From NCBI GenBank assembly GCA_029379385.1, contig CM055613.1:19300001-19364000 (forward strand): 64,000 bases of DNA, in the 5' to 3' direction. Origin of the DNA: Quillaja saponaria (taxonomy: Eukaryota; Streptophyta; Magnoliopsida; Fabales; Quillajaceae). Positions 47,928-60,251 of the stretch are shown one piece after another. The first letter of the stretch is position 1. Every line of letters begins with the position of its first letter. The notes under the pieces were generated by a model. The model saw only the letters and a list, made by a program, of their open reading frames with translations, was not told where the DNA came from and did not search any database. Both the position numbers and the translations under genes were made by a program.

Positions 47928-50572
47928 AGTCTCCCCCCTTAAAAAAAAGTTTGCCTCAAATTCCAAATGGAAAGTTATATGGGTATATTGTTTACCTGAA
48001 TCATTCAAATAAATATGGATATCATTGTTTCATCACATTCTCGGATTCCTAAGTGGCTTCATGTTCACCATGATGTTGCCATACAACTTTTACCGAAGGA
48101 ATATCCTTCGATCGAAGTTTATGGACTTGCCTATTCATGATTGCCATTGGTTGGTCCTCGTAGGTCAGATTCTTATTGACTAGTACCTCCTAAATTCATA
48201 GAATATGAGACTCATTAGGCAAATAATTATAAAGCATCGACACAAGAAATAATGGATGTACCCTAAGTCTGGGGGTAATGCCAACCTGTACGCCATTGCT
48301 CCAACTTTATCTAAGATCTGAAAGATCCAATGAATCTCAGACTTAGCTTGCTTTTCCTATCAAACATTATGGTGCCCTTTAAAGGTGAAATTTTCAAAAA
48401 ACATGGTCACCTACTTTAAACACCATCTTTCTTTGATGATCATCGGCATATGACTTGTGTCTGCTTTGAACTGTTCATAACCTGTCACGAATTACTTGAA
48501 CCTTTTTCACTACATCTTGTACTAATTCTAGCCCTAACAACTGATGCTCACCTGTTTCAAACTAACCCATTGGAGATCTACACTTTATCCCGCCCAATGC
48601 TTCGAATGGTGCCATTTGAATGCTATTGTGATAACTATTATTTTAAGCAAATTCCATAAGTGGAAGGTGCTAATCCCAACTATCTACAAAATCCATGACA
48701 CAAGCTTGTAATATATCCTCCAACTTCCATATAGTTCTCTCGGATTGACCATTAATTTGAGGTGAAAGCTATACTGAACAATAATTGAGTATCAAAAGCC
48801 TCCTTAAAAGATTTCCAAAATGTTGCAATAAACTGAGCACCCCGGTCAGAGATAACAGAAATTGGTACTTCATGTAAAGAAACGATTGTGTCCAGATACA
48901 ACTTCGCATACTGATTTGCTGAATATGTAGTCTTCACCGAAAGAAATGTGTGGACTTCGTCGAACGATCCACAATCACTTAAATAGAATCAAAACCCCTA
49001 AAAGTCTTAGGAAGTCCGGATACAAAGTCTAAAGTAACCTTTTCCTAGTTCTAGTCTAGTGTCTAGCCTTTGCAACATTTCTATAGGTCTTTGATATTCA
49101 GCTTTCACCTGTTGGCACACCAAACACCTAGAAATGAAATCAACTACAACCTTTTTCATACCATCCTACTAATCAAACTTCTTCAAGTCTTGATACATTT
49201 TAGAGGAACCATGATGCATAGTATAAGATGAACAATGAGCTACTTTAAGAATTTTCTTTTTAAATTTAGTATTAGATGGCATAACAATACGATCATGACA
49301 CCTCCTTCATTATCCACCTTAAAATCACCTGAAATACCCTGATCACACTTAACTTTACAAGCACATACCTCAGGATCAACTTCTTATGCGCTTTCACCAC
49401 TTCAATTAAAGTATATTTCATTTGAATATAAGCTAATAATACTCCTTGAGGAGACACTTCAATTCTAAATTCATCATCCTTACACCTCTGTAAATCTTTT
49501 ATAACTCGACTGCAAACAGTTGTCAAATAGGATAAACTACCCATTGACTTCCTACTCATAGCATATGCAATCACATTTGCTTTACCTAGATGATACGAAA
49601 TTGAGCAGTCATAATCTTCCAATAGCTCAATCCACCTACACTGACTCAAATTCAACTCTTTCTGATCATAAGACTTTTATGATTCGTGAGAATCTCAAAA
49701 GTCTCACTATACAAATAATATCTCTAACTTTTCAATGCAAGGATCATTACTGCTATTTCAAGATCATGGGTAGGATAGTTCATCTCATGCTTCTTAAATT
49801 GTCTTGAAGCATATGCCACCCCTTTACCATCTTACATCAAAACACATCCAAGCCCGATAAGAGAAGCATAATAAATTGTTGTATACTTACCTGTACTAGA
49901 GGGAAATGTGAGAACAGAAGCTGAGGTCAAACAAGTCTTTAACTTCTAAAAACTTTCCTCACAAGCCTTGGACCAAACAAACTTAATTCCTTTATGAGTC
50001 AACCGAGTCAAAGGAGTAGCAATACCAGAGAAATTTTCAATGAATCTCCTATAATAACTAGCCAAACCCAAAAAACTTTGAATTTCATAAACATTTGTTA
50101 GACGAGGCCTAATTCTGAATTGCTTCCACTTTCTTAGGATCAACCCAAATTCCTTCCTTAAAAATCACATGTTTGAGGATAATCACCTGATTCAACCAAA
50201 ATTCACACTTAGAGAATTTAGCATAAAGATTGTTTTCCATAAGTGTTTGCAATACAATGTGAAGATGCTACTCATGCTCCCCTTCACTCCGAGAATATAC
50301 CAGAATATCATTAATGAAAACAATAACAAACTAGACCAAGAAAGGCTTAAACACCCTTGTTCATCAAAACCATGAACGTTACAAGAGCATTAGTGAGCCT
50401 AAAAGACATAACTAAGAATTCATAATTTTCATACCGAGTGAGAAAAGCAATCTTTGGAATGTCTTCCTTCTTAAATCAGAGTTAATGATATCCCAAACGA
50501 AGGTCAATCTTAGAAAAGTACTAGACTAAGCTTGATAAGTCTATGAAATAACCTATTACAAGTCTTTTTTAT
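47928..50572 (-). pseudogene. Element F internal remnant: RT to C-terminal domain
   Basis: Minus strand from about 50,570: RT (FSKIDLRLGYH, then IQSFLGLASYYRRFIENFSG at 50,143-49,946), RNase H (49,940-49,500) ending YHLGKANVIAYAMSRK, integrase linker (RVIKDLQRCKDDEFRIEVSP), integrase core (49,040-48,600) with LDFVSGLPKTF and VISDRGAQFIATFWKSF, and the C-terminal domain down to about 48,020. A C/T-rich polypurine complement lies at 47,928-47,942. The 5' half (gag, protease) is missing: RT stops where Athila-like sequence begins. Confidence 0.85.
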
Positions 50573-50579
50573 CCATATT

Positions 50580-51778
50580 ATTTGTTATGTTATTGAGCTT
50601 TAGTTTGATTGTTGCTTAGTCAAGTTATTTGTTTTAAAGTGTTGAATTCCAGTTGAGTATACTTAGGATTTCATCTTTAATTAGGAATTTCATTGATTCT
50701 TAACTTAGTTTGTGTGTTTTAAAGGTTTAAAGCTTAAAGGACACCCCTTTGGACTAGGCGCCAAAAAAGGGGTGCCCCAGCTTCCAACATGACTTTTCAC
50801 TCTGCTAGGGCACATCTCAATTCCTAATTTGAATTGAATTCTTTTTGAAGGTTTTGAAGCCTATTTAAAAAGGTTTATGTTAGTGAATAAAAACACACAA
50901 GATTAGCTAAGAAAGTCTAGAGTTTAGAGGCATCAAGAGTACAAGGAGCAAGAAGAGATTGGGATGATTGAAGATTAAAGCTTGAAAACCATCATTTTTC
51001 TTCATTCTACTCTTTTCCTTTCCTTGTATCTAATTGATATTTTCTTTATATGAATCCATGTTTACACTAAGTAGCATGGAGTAGTTACTTCTTTAGGATT
51101 GCAATGGAACTCAACATGTAGCTTGGATTTATTTTGTTTATGAATTGCTTAAGGTTTGGTACATGAGTTATTTATCTTATTCTTTGCTTTATGCTTCTAA
51201 TTGATTAGCTACCAATTAGATTGATTTAGTATTTTAGAGTAACCTAGACGAAGGAAATCTAGGTTTAGCCTTGAATAAGATGACACTTGTTTAAATTCAT
51301 TCACATGCTTGTTTGAATTTGATTTGTATGTAGGATAGAAATATACCTCCACACCTTGTGTAGCCATTATTAGTTATGTTCTTAATGAATCTAGCTTAAT
51401 TAAATTCTCATAGAAATACAATGAATTGGTTAAGTTAGATATTATTATAAGTAATTCAAAAGATACTTATAATTGAATAAGAACCCTAGATTAGTAATTC
51501 GGTATCACAACTAAACATGATAAGACAATAATAATCCAAGTGATTGTTGAAGGAAGTTGTAATTCTTGGTTTTCTCCGTTATATTCTTATGTTTGCTTGC
51601 TTTAGTTTAGTTTAGTTTAGTTATAAATCTCTCAAAATTCATTTGTTTGGATAAAGTTAGGATTTGTCAATTTTAGTGCTTAGCAATTATTAGATCTAAT
51701 TCCTCGTGGGTTTGACATTTTAATTATACTTTATTACTTGTTCACGGTATGTGCACTTGCATGGTAAATCCAACAACA
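50580..51778 (+). mobile_element. Athila-like Gypsy 5' LTR
   Basis: About 1.2 kb of plus-strand LTR ending ...CCAACAACA just before a tRNA-Asp primer site. Text such as ATGAATCCATGTTTACACTA and GTAGCATGGAGTAGTTACTT resembles Athila/Tat-type plant LTRs. The left boundary with element F is uncertain (about 50,565-50,590). Confidence 0.65.
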
Positions 51779-51784
51779 AGTTTT

Positions 51785-51802
51785 TAGCGCCGTTGCTGGG
51801 GA
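51785..51802 (+). promoter_or_regulatory. Primer-binding site (tRNA-Asp type)
   Basis: TAGCGCCGTTGCTGGGGA differs at two positions from TGGCGCCGTTGCCGGGGA, the tRNA-Asp site of Athila-type elements. It separates this element from its neighbours, which use initiator-Met. Confidence 0.8.
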
Positions 51803-51899
51803 ATTATTTTAGCGATCGTTAATATTAAAACTAACTAAATCTAGTTTTAATTCAAACTCTTTTTTTTTTTTTACTTTTTATCTTTTTAATTTTATTTTC

Positions 51900-52415
51900 T
51901 TGTTTGTTTTGTGAGGTACAATAGAGATGTATACTAAATATTTCAACCTCATATGTTTTGCTTAATATGACTTAGAATCACTCCAAGATGCTCGGGAAAG
52001 TTTCAATAATCTACTGAGCATGTGTCCAACTCACGGCCTACCAAAATGGCTTCAACTCCGTATATTTTACAATGGCTTGTATGAAAGGTCACAGAAAGTG
52101 GTTGATATTTTAGCTAGTTAAGACTTCATGAATCTAAGTTTAGACAAAGCTTATGAGTTGTTGGAAACCTTGGCCAAGCCCTTCATACCCATGAGTGAGT
52201 TTAAAGCAAGTGAGGTTGAGCCTACACCAAAAAATGAAAATATAGAGATGTTTCAAGAATGGGTACAAAATTCCATTCTACCATGTATTCATTTTATAAA
52301 AGATGAATCATATGAGGAAATCCATGGTGCCCAACCTCTTGAGCCTAATTTAGTCATAGAAAAAGAGTTACATGATAACATCCAAGATGACCAAATTATT
52401 GAGTCTCAATTAGTT
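51900..52415 (+). pseudogene. Athila-like gag fragment
   Basis: Reads ESLQDARESFNNLLSMCPTH, then GLPKWLQLRIFYNGLYERSQ, then MNLSLDKAYELLETLAK, the conserved Athila gag core. A TAG stop lies at about 52,120, before MNLSLDKAYE. From 52,128 a 101-codon frame continues through the linker (EPTPKNENIEMFQEW). It ends by fusion to LTR sequence at AATATTATG near 52,415. The rest of the element is missing. Confidence 0.8.
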
Positions 52416-53360
52416 AATATTATGTTTTTTTGAAACTTTACCAGTTAGTATGTTGTGTTGTGTGAAATCTTGTATGTGAATGATAGGGCTAATAATTTCA
52501 GTTTTTTTTGTTTTATATGAATTAGAATCTGGGTGTACCTAGGATATATTTGATTGATTATTTGATATTCGAATAAAAATACTCCAATAACTCAGCCCCG
52601 GGAAGATTATGTGAGAAGTTTATGTATATTATTGGTGTGTAGGAGCAAAAAGTTCCAAGGAGGATATGTATATGGTGTGCGGGTGCTGAGTTACTTCTAT
52701 TATTAGCCATTTGATTACTTTACTTGATTTGTTTGAATTATGATTATATGTGAACTATGTTAGTTTTGCTTTATATATATATATATATATAGGAAATGTA
52801 ATTGCATTGTAAGTTATGCCAATGTGGATATATATTAAGAAAATGTCTCCTAATTATATGTTGATATATACTGGTACCCTTTGGGTACATTTTTCACTTA
52901 CTAAGTCTTTATGACTCAATTTTTGATCATTTATATTTTTTTAGCACCAGGTTCTTCTCAAACCCCTCCTACTGATCCTTGACTTTTTGATAGTTACTAT
53001 GGGGAGGTACTCCTCTAAAATCACACAATTGAAGCCGGGATGAGGAATATGCAGTACTTTAGGGCTTTTTGGATTATAAAGTTTTGAGTTGTGGGATATT
53101 ATGTTCAATTGATGTATCTTTCATGTGGATGGAGTGGAGCTCCTTGTTGTTGTTGTTCTTATGTGCAAATAGGATGTTATGTTGTTTTTATAATTTAGGA
53201 ACGTTCCATTTTATGGGGAACCTATGCCAAATTTTTTTTAACTATCTTTTTTAGATAAATATATGTATATATATATACTTTCACTTTTGCAAAGTTTTCT
53301 TTGAACTTTTACATTTAGATAGTGGTTATGTGCATTCCTTTTGCAAAGTGTGGGATGTGA
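52416..53360 (+). mobile_element. Element G 5' LTR, 5'-truncated
   Basis: Matches the 3' LTR of the same element from about 59,283 on (TTTTTTGAAACTTTACCAGT here, TTTTTTGAAACTTTACTAGT there), so the first ~1.1 kb is missing. Its end is also damaged: after TGTGCATTCCTTTTG a deletion leads to GTGTGGGATGTGA. The dyad is TAAGTCTTTATGACTCA at 52,902-52,918. Confidence 0.85.
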
Positions 53361-53511
53361 TTATTTTGTTTGTGTACGTTACCTAAGGCATATATGGGCT
53401 TGGTAATACGTCCTAATTCATTCTAAAACTTCAAGTTATGATTCTACAATCTATTATTCTTTGCTTATATGAAAAATATATATTGAATTTATTTGTGCTT
53501 GTTTTAGATAC
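53361..53511 (+). other. Element G 5' untranslated leader
   Basis: Non-coding sequence between the damaged LTR end and the gag start. No initiator-Met primer site remains; it was lost with the LTR end. Confidence 0.6.
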
Positions 53512-54780
53512 GATGAGGAGCAGTAACCTTGTTACTGGGCATGGGAGGCAGTAGGATGCTGGCTCAGACCAGAGGTCTACCAGTTCTCAGGCACTAGTAG
53601 TAAGAGGTAGAGCTCGTAGAGGATGTGGTAGAGGTAGAGCCGCTGAATAAGTTGAAGCGACGACACTTAATCCTAATTTAGAGCAGCTTGTGCAGGGACT
53701 AAATAGAATGTAGAGGACTGTGGATGACTTAGTTTGGATTTTCGCTCACCAACAACAACTTCAACAAGGTCAACTACAACCTTCTGAAGTTTCTCCTACT
53801 CAGCCTAAGCAAAAGACAAAAATCCAGTTCCAGCTCAGCATGATCGAGGAGTACTTGTATTATTGCATGGTTTCAGGAAGATCCAACCACTTAGGTTCTG
53901 TGGTGTGGATTCTGCCCAAGTTCTGTATATTTTCTTAGAGGAGTTTGATCGATTGTGTATAGGCATTAGGGTGTGACCCTATTCAGGCAGTGGAGTTAGT
54001 CAGTTACCAGTTACATGATGTGGCATATAAGTGATGTAAGGTGTTGGTGAACATTAAACTAAGCCAACTCCACTTCCTTAGCCTGATTTCAACACAGCTC
54101 TCACTAAACACTTTCTACCTAAGAGAATGAGGGATAAGTATGCTCAAGAGTTTGAGCAACTAGTTCAGACTGAAGGCAAGTCAGTAGCAACAAATCAGGT
54201 GAGAATGAAGTGGTTTGTTAATGGTTTAAGGTATTCTTTATTTAGATTAGTGTTTGTGACAGACATTACTACCTACACTCAAGCCATGAATGCTGCTTAT
54301 TGAATAAAGAACTGATATTTAGAAAGGCAGTCTGAGCAGGAAAGCTATAAGAAGTCAAGACAGGAAGGTCCTTCCACCTTAATATCAGGCGGTTCTCAAA
54401 GGGCTGTAAGTGAATCTACCTCAGGACGTGGCTCATTTTGTGGGCTTTTCAGTCGGGTATATGTCAGATTAGACAGAGTTATCAAAGTCAATCATAGATG
54501 GCATTGTCTAGTGGTCTTTAAGCTTCAGAAATTCCTGTATGCCCTACTTGTGATGTCAGACACATAGGACAATGCAGAAGGGAGTCTAGCACATTTTTCA
54601 AGTATGGTGTAATGGTTCATCGTATTGGAGATTGTCCGATGATGGTTGAGCAGTCTTCTTCGACTCGAACATCACATTCAATTTTAGAGTGGACTTCCAT
54701 TATGTGCTACTCTTACTAGATCTTAGGGGGGTCATGGTACTTTTTCCAGGGGTTCTCCATTTCGGCCAGAAGTTAAGCCC
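53512..54780 (+). pseudogene. Element G gag
   Basis: Starts MRSSNLVTGHGRQ near 53,512, with a basic RGRARRGCGRGR stretch, then LNPNLEQLVQGLNRM and the glutamine-rich HQQQLQQGQLQPSE. Core region: ALTKHFLPKRMRDKYAQEFE (54,093-54,152) and the knuckle region near 54,540-54,640, now frameshifted. Several stops. It is the only copy in the window that keeps the gag N-terminus and shows what units 1 and 2 have lost. Confidence 0.85.
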
Positions 54781-55200
54781 GTGTTTATGTTATGACTACG
54801 CAAGATGCTCAACCTTCGAATGCAATTATGTCAGGTAGATTACTTGTTTGCCCAGTTAGTGTTAAAATATTGTTTGATCATAGAGCCACTCATACTTTCA
54901 TATCTCCATATTTTGCCTCTTGTGTGAAAAGGGCATCTCAGCCTTTTCAGGTTCCTTTATCAATTTTGACAATTCTGGGGGAAATAATTCTTGTAAGTAG
55001 GTATTTTCCATTTTGTGAGGTGGTGGTGGATAATGGGTTATGTTTTGTAGGACCTAATAATACTAGACATGTTGGAATATGATGTTATTCTAGGAATGGA
55101 CTAGTTATCTAACTATCATACTGTAATGGATTGTCGTGAGAAAAGTGTCAAGTTTAGCATTCCTGAGTAAGCCGACTTTTATTTTTTAAGGGGATCTAAG
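54781..55200 (+). pseudogene. Element G aspartic protease region
   Basis: 96 open codons at 54,792-55,082: MTTQDAQPSNAIMSGRLLVC, then ILFDHRATHTFISPYF, where the active site DSGATHSFIS has become DHRATHTFIS, so the DSG triad is lost. It continues with LDMLEYDVILGM-type text (about 55,063-55,100, shifted frame). Confidence 0.85.
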
Positions 55201-56700
55201 TGAAGCTCCTCACAACTTGATTTCTGCCATCCAAGCTAGAAAGCTTATCAGGAACAAACATTAGGCTTATCTAACTTATGTTAGGGATACTCAATTAGAG
55301 TGTCCTCTTTTAGGGCAAAATCTTGTAGTGAAGGAATTCTCTAATGTGTTCCTGAAAGAACTTCCTAGTCTTCCTCCTGAGAAAGAGATAGAGTTGGTAT
55401 TGATTGGTTGGTAGGCACTCAACCAATCTCTATGCTCTGTATCGTATAGCTCATAATGAATTGGGAAAGTTAAAGGTGTAGTTGCAAGAGTTGCTAAATA
55501 AGGGGTTTAATCATCCCAGTATGTCACCTTGGGGTGCTCTAGTTCTTTTTGTTAAAAGATGCAAAAAAAGAAACAAAAATGGGTCATTTCGATTATGCAT
55601 TGATTACTGGCAGTTGAATAAGATCACGGTGAAAAACAAGTGTCCCCTCCCCATGATTGATGATTTATTCGATCAGTTGTAGGGGGCACATAACTTTTCA
55701 AAGATTGACCTACGTTCAGGATATCACCAACTATGGATTAAGGAGGAAGATGTTTCGAAAACTATTTTTCGCACCCTGTATGGGCTTTAATGAGTTCTTA
55801 GTCATGTCTTTTAAACTCACTAATACTCCTATAGCGTTCATGGACCTTTAGAACAGGGTGTTCAAGCCCTTCTTGGATTAGTTTGTTATTGTATTTATTG
55901 ATGATATTTTGGTATAATCTCGAAGCGAGAAAGAGCATGAGAAGCATCTTTGTATTGTCTTGCAAACACTTAAGGAAAACATGCTTTATGCTAAATTCTC
56001 TAAATGTGAATTCTGGTTGAATCAAGTAACCTTCCTCAGGCATGTGATATCCAAAGAAGGGATTCGTGTAGACCCCAAGGAAGTTGAAGCAGTTCAGAAT
56101 TTGTCTCGTCCAACAAATAGTCAGAAATTCAGAGTTTTCTGGGTTTAGCTGGATATTACAAGAAATTTGTTGAAAACTTCTCCCGAATTACTACATCATT
56201 GACTAAGTTGACTTAGAAAAGTGTTAAATTTATTTAGTTAGAGGCTTGTGAAGAAAGCTTTTAGAAATTTAAGGCATACTTGACTTCAGTTATCTTTACT
56301 CTTCTTTCTACTGCGGGGAAGTATACAATTTTTATTGATGCTTCGTATATCAAAATTGGGTGCGTTTTAATGGCAAGATAGTAAGGTAGTTACGTATGCT
56401 TCAAGATAGCTGAAGAAACATGAAATGAATTATTCTACCCATGAAATGAATCATTCACATAATTTTGGCACTAAAAGTGTGGAGGCATTTTTGTATGGAG
56501 AAACCTGTGAAATTTTCATATATCATAAAACTCTTAAATACTTATTTGATCAGAAATATTTGAATTTCAAGCAGCATAGATGGATTGGCTATTAGAATAT
56601 TATGATTGTACGATTTCTTATCATCTAGGTAAAGCTAATATGGTTGCAGATGCGTTGAGTAGGAAGTCAATGGGTAGTTTATAATATGTGACAACTGTTC
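55200..56700 (+). pseudogene. Element G reverse transcriptase and RNase H
   Basis: RT pieces: [40 protein letters not shown] (55,580-55,645), [20 protein letters not shown], and the active site FVIVFIDDILV near 55,885, which is intact, then FLRHVISKEGIRVDPKEVEA. RNase H follows: IFIDASYIKIGCVL near 56,330 and [16 protein letters not shown] at 56,620-56,670. At least eight stops or frameshifts. The FIDD box survives here but not in unit 1. Confidence 0.88.
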
Positions 56701-58120
56701 GCAATTGGAATGTTAGGAAATTGCAAAAGTGCATTGTTGATGGAGTTAAATTTGAAGTTTCTTCTAATGGAGTATTGTTTGCACATGTTCAGGTAAAGTC
56801 TACATTGATTGAAGCTATTAAAGAAGCGCAGGCAGCTGACTCTTAGGTGTGTGCCAAGAAAGCCAAGTATGATTAGTCTAGCAGTCAATGCTTTCAAGGT
56901 GGATAGTGAAGGAATGTTAAGGTATCAAGATCATGTGATTGTGCCATCTAATCTTAAATTAAGAGAAGATGCTTGAAGCGGCTAACTGCTTGTCATATGT
57001 GATGCATCCTAGTTCTTCCAAGATGTATCAAGACTTGAAAAAGCTCTATTGGTTGGATGGTATGAAAAAAAATGTAGTGGACTTTGTATCAGGACTTCCC
57101 AAGTCCTTTAGGAGTTATTACTCAATCTAGATTATAATAGATCTATTAACTAAATCAGCACACTATCTTCTTGTGAAAACTTTGTACTCGGCACATCAGT
57201 ATGCTAAGTTGTTTCTGGATGAGATAGTTTTGTTACACGGTGTACTTGTTTCTATCATTTTACTTCGGGGTCCTCAATTCATTGAGGCATTCTAAAAATC
57301 TTTTCAAGAAGCTCTTGGTATCCAGTTGCTATTCAATACAGCTTTCTATCCTCAAATTGATAGTCAGTCTGAGAGAACCATACAAACCTTAGAGATATGT
57401 TGTAAGTTTATGTGATGGATTTTGAGAGGAGTTGGGATCAGCACCTGCCACTTATGAAATTCTCTTACAATAACAGTTATCATAGCAACATTTGGATGGC
57501 ACCATTTTAGGCTTTGTAGGGAAGAAAGTGTAGATCTCCAATTGGATGGTTTGAAACTAGTGAGCATTAGTTATTGGGACTAAAGTTGGTTCAAGATGCT
57601 ATAGAGAAGGTGCAAGTTATCTGTGATAGGTTCTGGATGGCTCAAAGTAGACAGAAGTCTTATGCAGACAATTGTCAAAGAAAACTAGAATTTGAAATGG
57701 GTGATAATGTGTTTCTGAAGGTTTCAGCTATTAAAGGCATAATGAGATTTGGCAAGAAAGGGAAGCGAAGTCCAAGGTTTATAAGACCCTTCCAGATTTT
57801 GGATAAAGTTACAGCCCTGGCATACAAGTTGGCATTACGCGATATTTGGACAGGGTATATTCAGTTTTTCATGTGTCTATACATTGAAAGTATTTGGTTG
57901 ATGAGTATTGCGTTTTTCGGGTCCAAGAAGTGCAAGTGGATAAGAATTTGACATATGAATAGCAACTAGTGTCGTTTATAGATAGACAAGTCCTTAAACT
58001 TCGATCAAAGATCATTCCTTCTGTGAAAGTCGTCTAGCAACATCATAATAAATGAAAAGCGACTTGGGAACTCAAAGATGCGATGAGACAACAATATCTA
58101 TATCTTTTTAGATGATCAAG
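56701..58120 (+). pseudogene. Element G integrase and C-terminal domain
   Basis: Linker with VQVKSTLIEAIKEAQAADS, then MHPSSSKMYQDLKKLYW (the HH half of HHCC). At 57,078-57,087 TGGACTTTGT joins this directly to SGLPKSF, deleting about 110 bp with the CC half. Core: AHQYAKLFLDEIVLLHG, then SIILLRGPQFIEAF (SDRGAQF usual, so the second Asp is lost) and QSERTIQTL. The C-terminal block at 57,574-57,951 is open over 125 codons and includes YADNCQRKLEFEMGDNVFLK and SPRFIRPFQILDKV. Confidence 0.85.
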
Positions 58121-58171
58121 TAAATGATATATTAGTAGTGGTTGTATTAAAATTCGAGACAAATTTCTTTT

Positions 58172-58183
58172 TAGGGGGGAGAA
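58172..58183 (+). promoter_or_regulatory. Polypurine tract of element G
   Basis: AGGGGGGAGAA lies directly before the LTR start. It primes plus-strand DNA synthesis in LTR elements. Confidence 0.8.
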
Positions 58184-58967
58184 TGTTATAATCCGATACC
58201 ATAACATTAAGTTTTAGACAAAAATAAACAAGTACATAAACAAACCAATAAACACTATAAATATATAATACACAATACAAAAATATATACACATCCATTT
58301 TATTTGACTTTACCTTCTTATTTTTTCACTTTTTCTTTTTCTCTCCTTATCCTTTTATTTCCCTTCCTTTCCTTGTAGCCGATCTTCTTTTCTTTCTTCT
58401 TGTTAACCACTTTGTCCCCGTCTAGCCTTTCTGTTCAGCTGTTGGTAGTCCTAGCCATGCGTTCCAGCAAGCAACTGAGGAGCAGCAACAACCAATTCCC
58501 TACTCCTCCTCATTCTTATATGTCCAACTAGTGGCTGAGTTTAGGGGGAAGGGGAGTTTCTGTAGCTCGGTAGACTTGTACAACAGATGTTGGTATAGGT
58601 CCAAGCCATCTCTAGTTAGTAGCCCCTTTTCTTGGCAACCATAGCTCAAGTTGCAGCCGCAGCCTCTTGCTATTGGTAGCTCCTTATGGTACTTCCAAGC
58701 TCTTAGTTCAACTAAAATTTACTTGTTTTCCTTAGAGCAATGATTCTTTAATTTTATTTTAGTTAAGGGTTTGAATTTAAGAAGTTTAGAAGGGGGAATA
58801 TTAGCTTGGGTAGTGATGAAAATGGTGGATTAATGATAGTTTTCTTAATGTATATATATAAGACACACACACACATATATATATAAATATGAGTTCGAAT
58901 CAAGCATGCCTTTAAGGTGTTTGTTCAAATACTTAAGAGGAGTCAGTTTTAAATAAATGTATGAAAC

Positions 58968-59011
<44 letters not shown>

Positions 59012-59822
59012 TTTTTGTAATTAAAGATTTATAACCTATGAAATTTATAAACTAAGTGATACTTGGAAAAATAATTTTAGCCCCCGAACGTAATGTTGAT
59101 ACAACAATGCATTTGAACCCAATAGGAAATCTCGAACAAGATCTACAAACTTTGTGAGTGAAAGATGCTACTTTTTGGTTACTAGTTGTGTTTTAAATAC
59201 TTGTTTATACATATATATATGTATGTATAAAGTTGTTGAGTAGGGATACTTAATGCTTTGATTAGATTATGTGGTAATAATATTATGCTTTTTTGAAACT
59301 TTACTAGTTAATGTGTTGTGTATTAGTGTGAAATCTTGTATGTGATTGATAGGGCCAATAATTTTATTTATTTATGTGAGTTAAAATCTAGGTGCACCTA
59401 GGATATATTTGATTGGTTATTTAATAGTCAATTAAAATATTCAAGCAACTTAGTCCTGAGGAGGTTATGTGAGAAGTTTATGCATATTATTGGTGTGTGG
59501 GAGCAAAAAGCCCAGAGGAGGATATATACATAGTGTGTGAGTGCTGAGTTACTTTGATTATTGGCCCTTTCATTACTTTGCTTGATTTGTCTGAATTATG
59601 GTTAAATGTGAACTATGTTAGTTTTGCATTGTAAGTTATGCCAATGTCAATATATATTAAGAAATTGTCTTCTAATTATATGTTGATATATACAAGTACC
59701 CTTTGGGCACATTTTTCACTCACTGAATCTTTATGACTCCCTTTTTGTTCATTTGTGTCTTTTTAGCACTAGGTTCTTCTCAAACCCATCCGTCGATCCT
59801 TGACTTGTGACTATTGTCTGCA
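58184..59822 (+). mobile_element. Element G 3' LTR, 3'-truncated
   Basis: Begins TGTTATAATCCGATACCATA and follows family B to TTGACTTGTGACTATTGTCT, where minus-strand element E starts. The last part of the LTR, from the ACAAGGTA block on, is missing. An AT microsatellite spans 58,970-59,009; the dyad is at 59,724-59,740 with changed outer bases. Confidence 0.85.
58970..59009. repeat. (AT)n microsatellite in element G 3' LTR
   Basis: About 20 uninterrupted AT units. Confidence 0.9.
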
Positions 59823-60251
59823 GGGTTGGAGCTTGAGGTAGACCTTATCCCCTACTCGAAATGCTTTATCAATTTGATGTTTATTGCTTCAATTACCATC
59901 CTATTTTGTGCCTTCTGCAAATGAAATTTCAGCCTGATGGCATCTTCTCCTGCTGACAAGCTTTTATCCACATCATCCACTAGGAAATCACCAGTTAAGT
60001 AGGGTAAATGAAGAGGTGGAGATTAACCATGAACCACCTGGTAGGGTGAAGTTTGGATGGTAGAATGAAAGGTGGTGTTATACAAGAACTCAGCTAGAGA
60101 TAACCAATTAAATCATTTCATGGGTTGTTCCTCACACATGCACCTTAGGTTTCTAGACATTAATTTAGGACCTCACTCTGACCATTAGTCTAAGGATGGT
60201 AGGCATTGGATAACTTCAATTTTTCCCCTCCTGTAACTTCATGAGCTCAAA

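Noticed and set aside
58885..58910. GAGTTCGAATCAAG, resembling a tRNA T-arm or B box
   Set aside because: No A box, anticodon arm or acceptor pairing around it, and it lies within an LTR.
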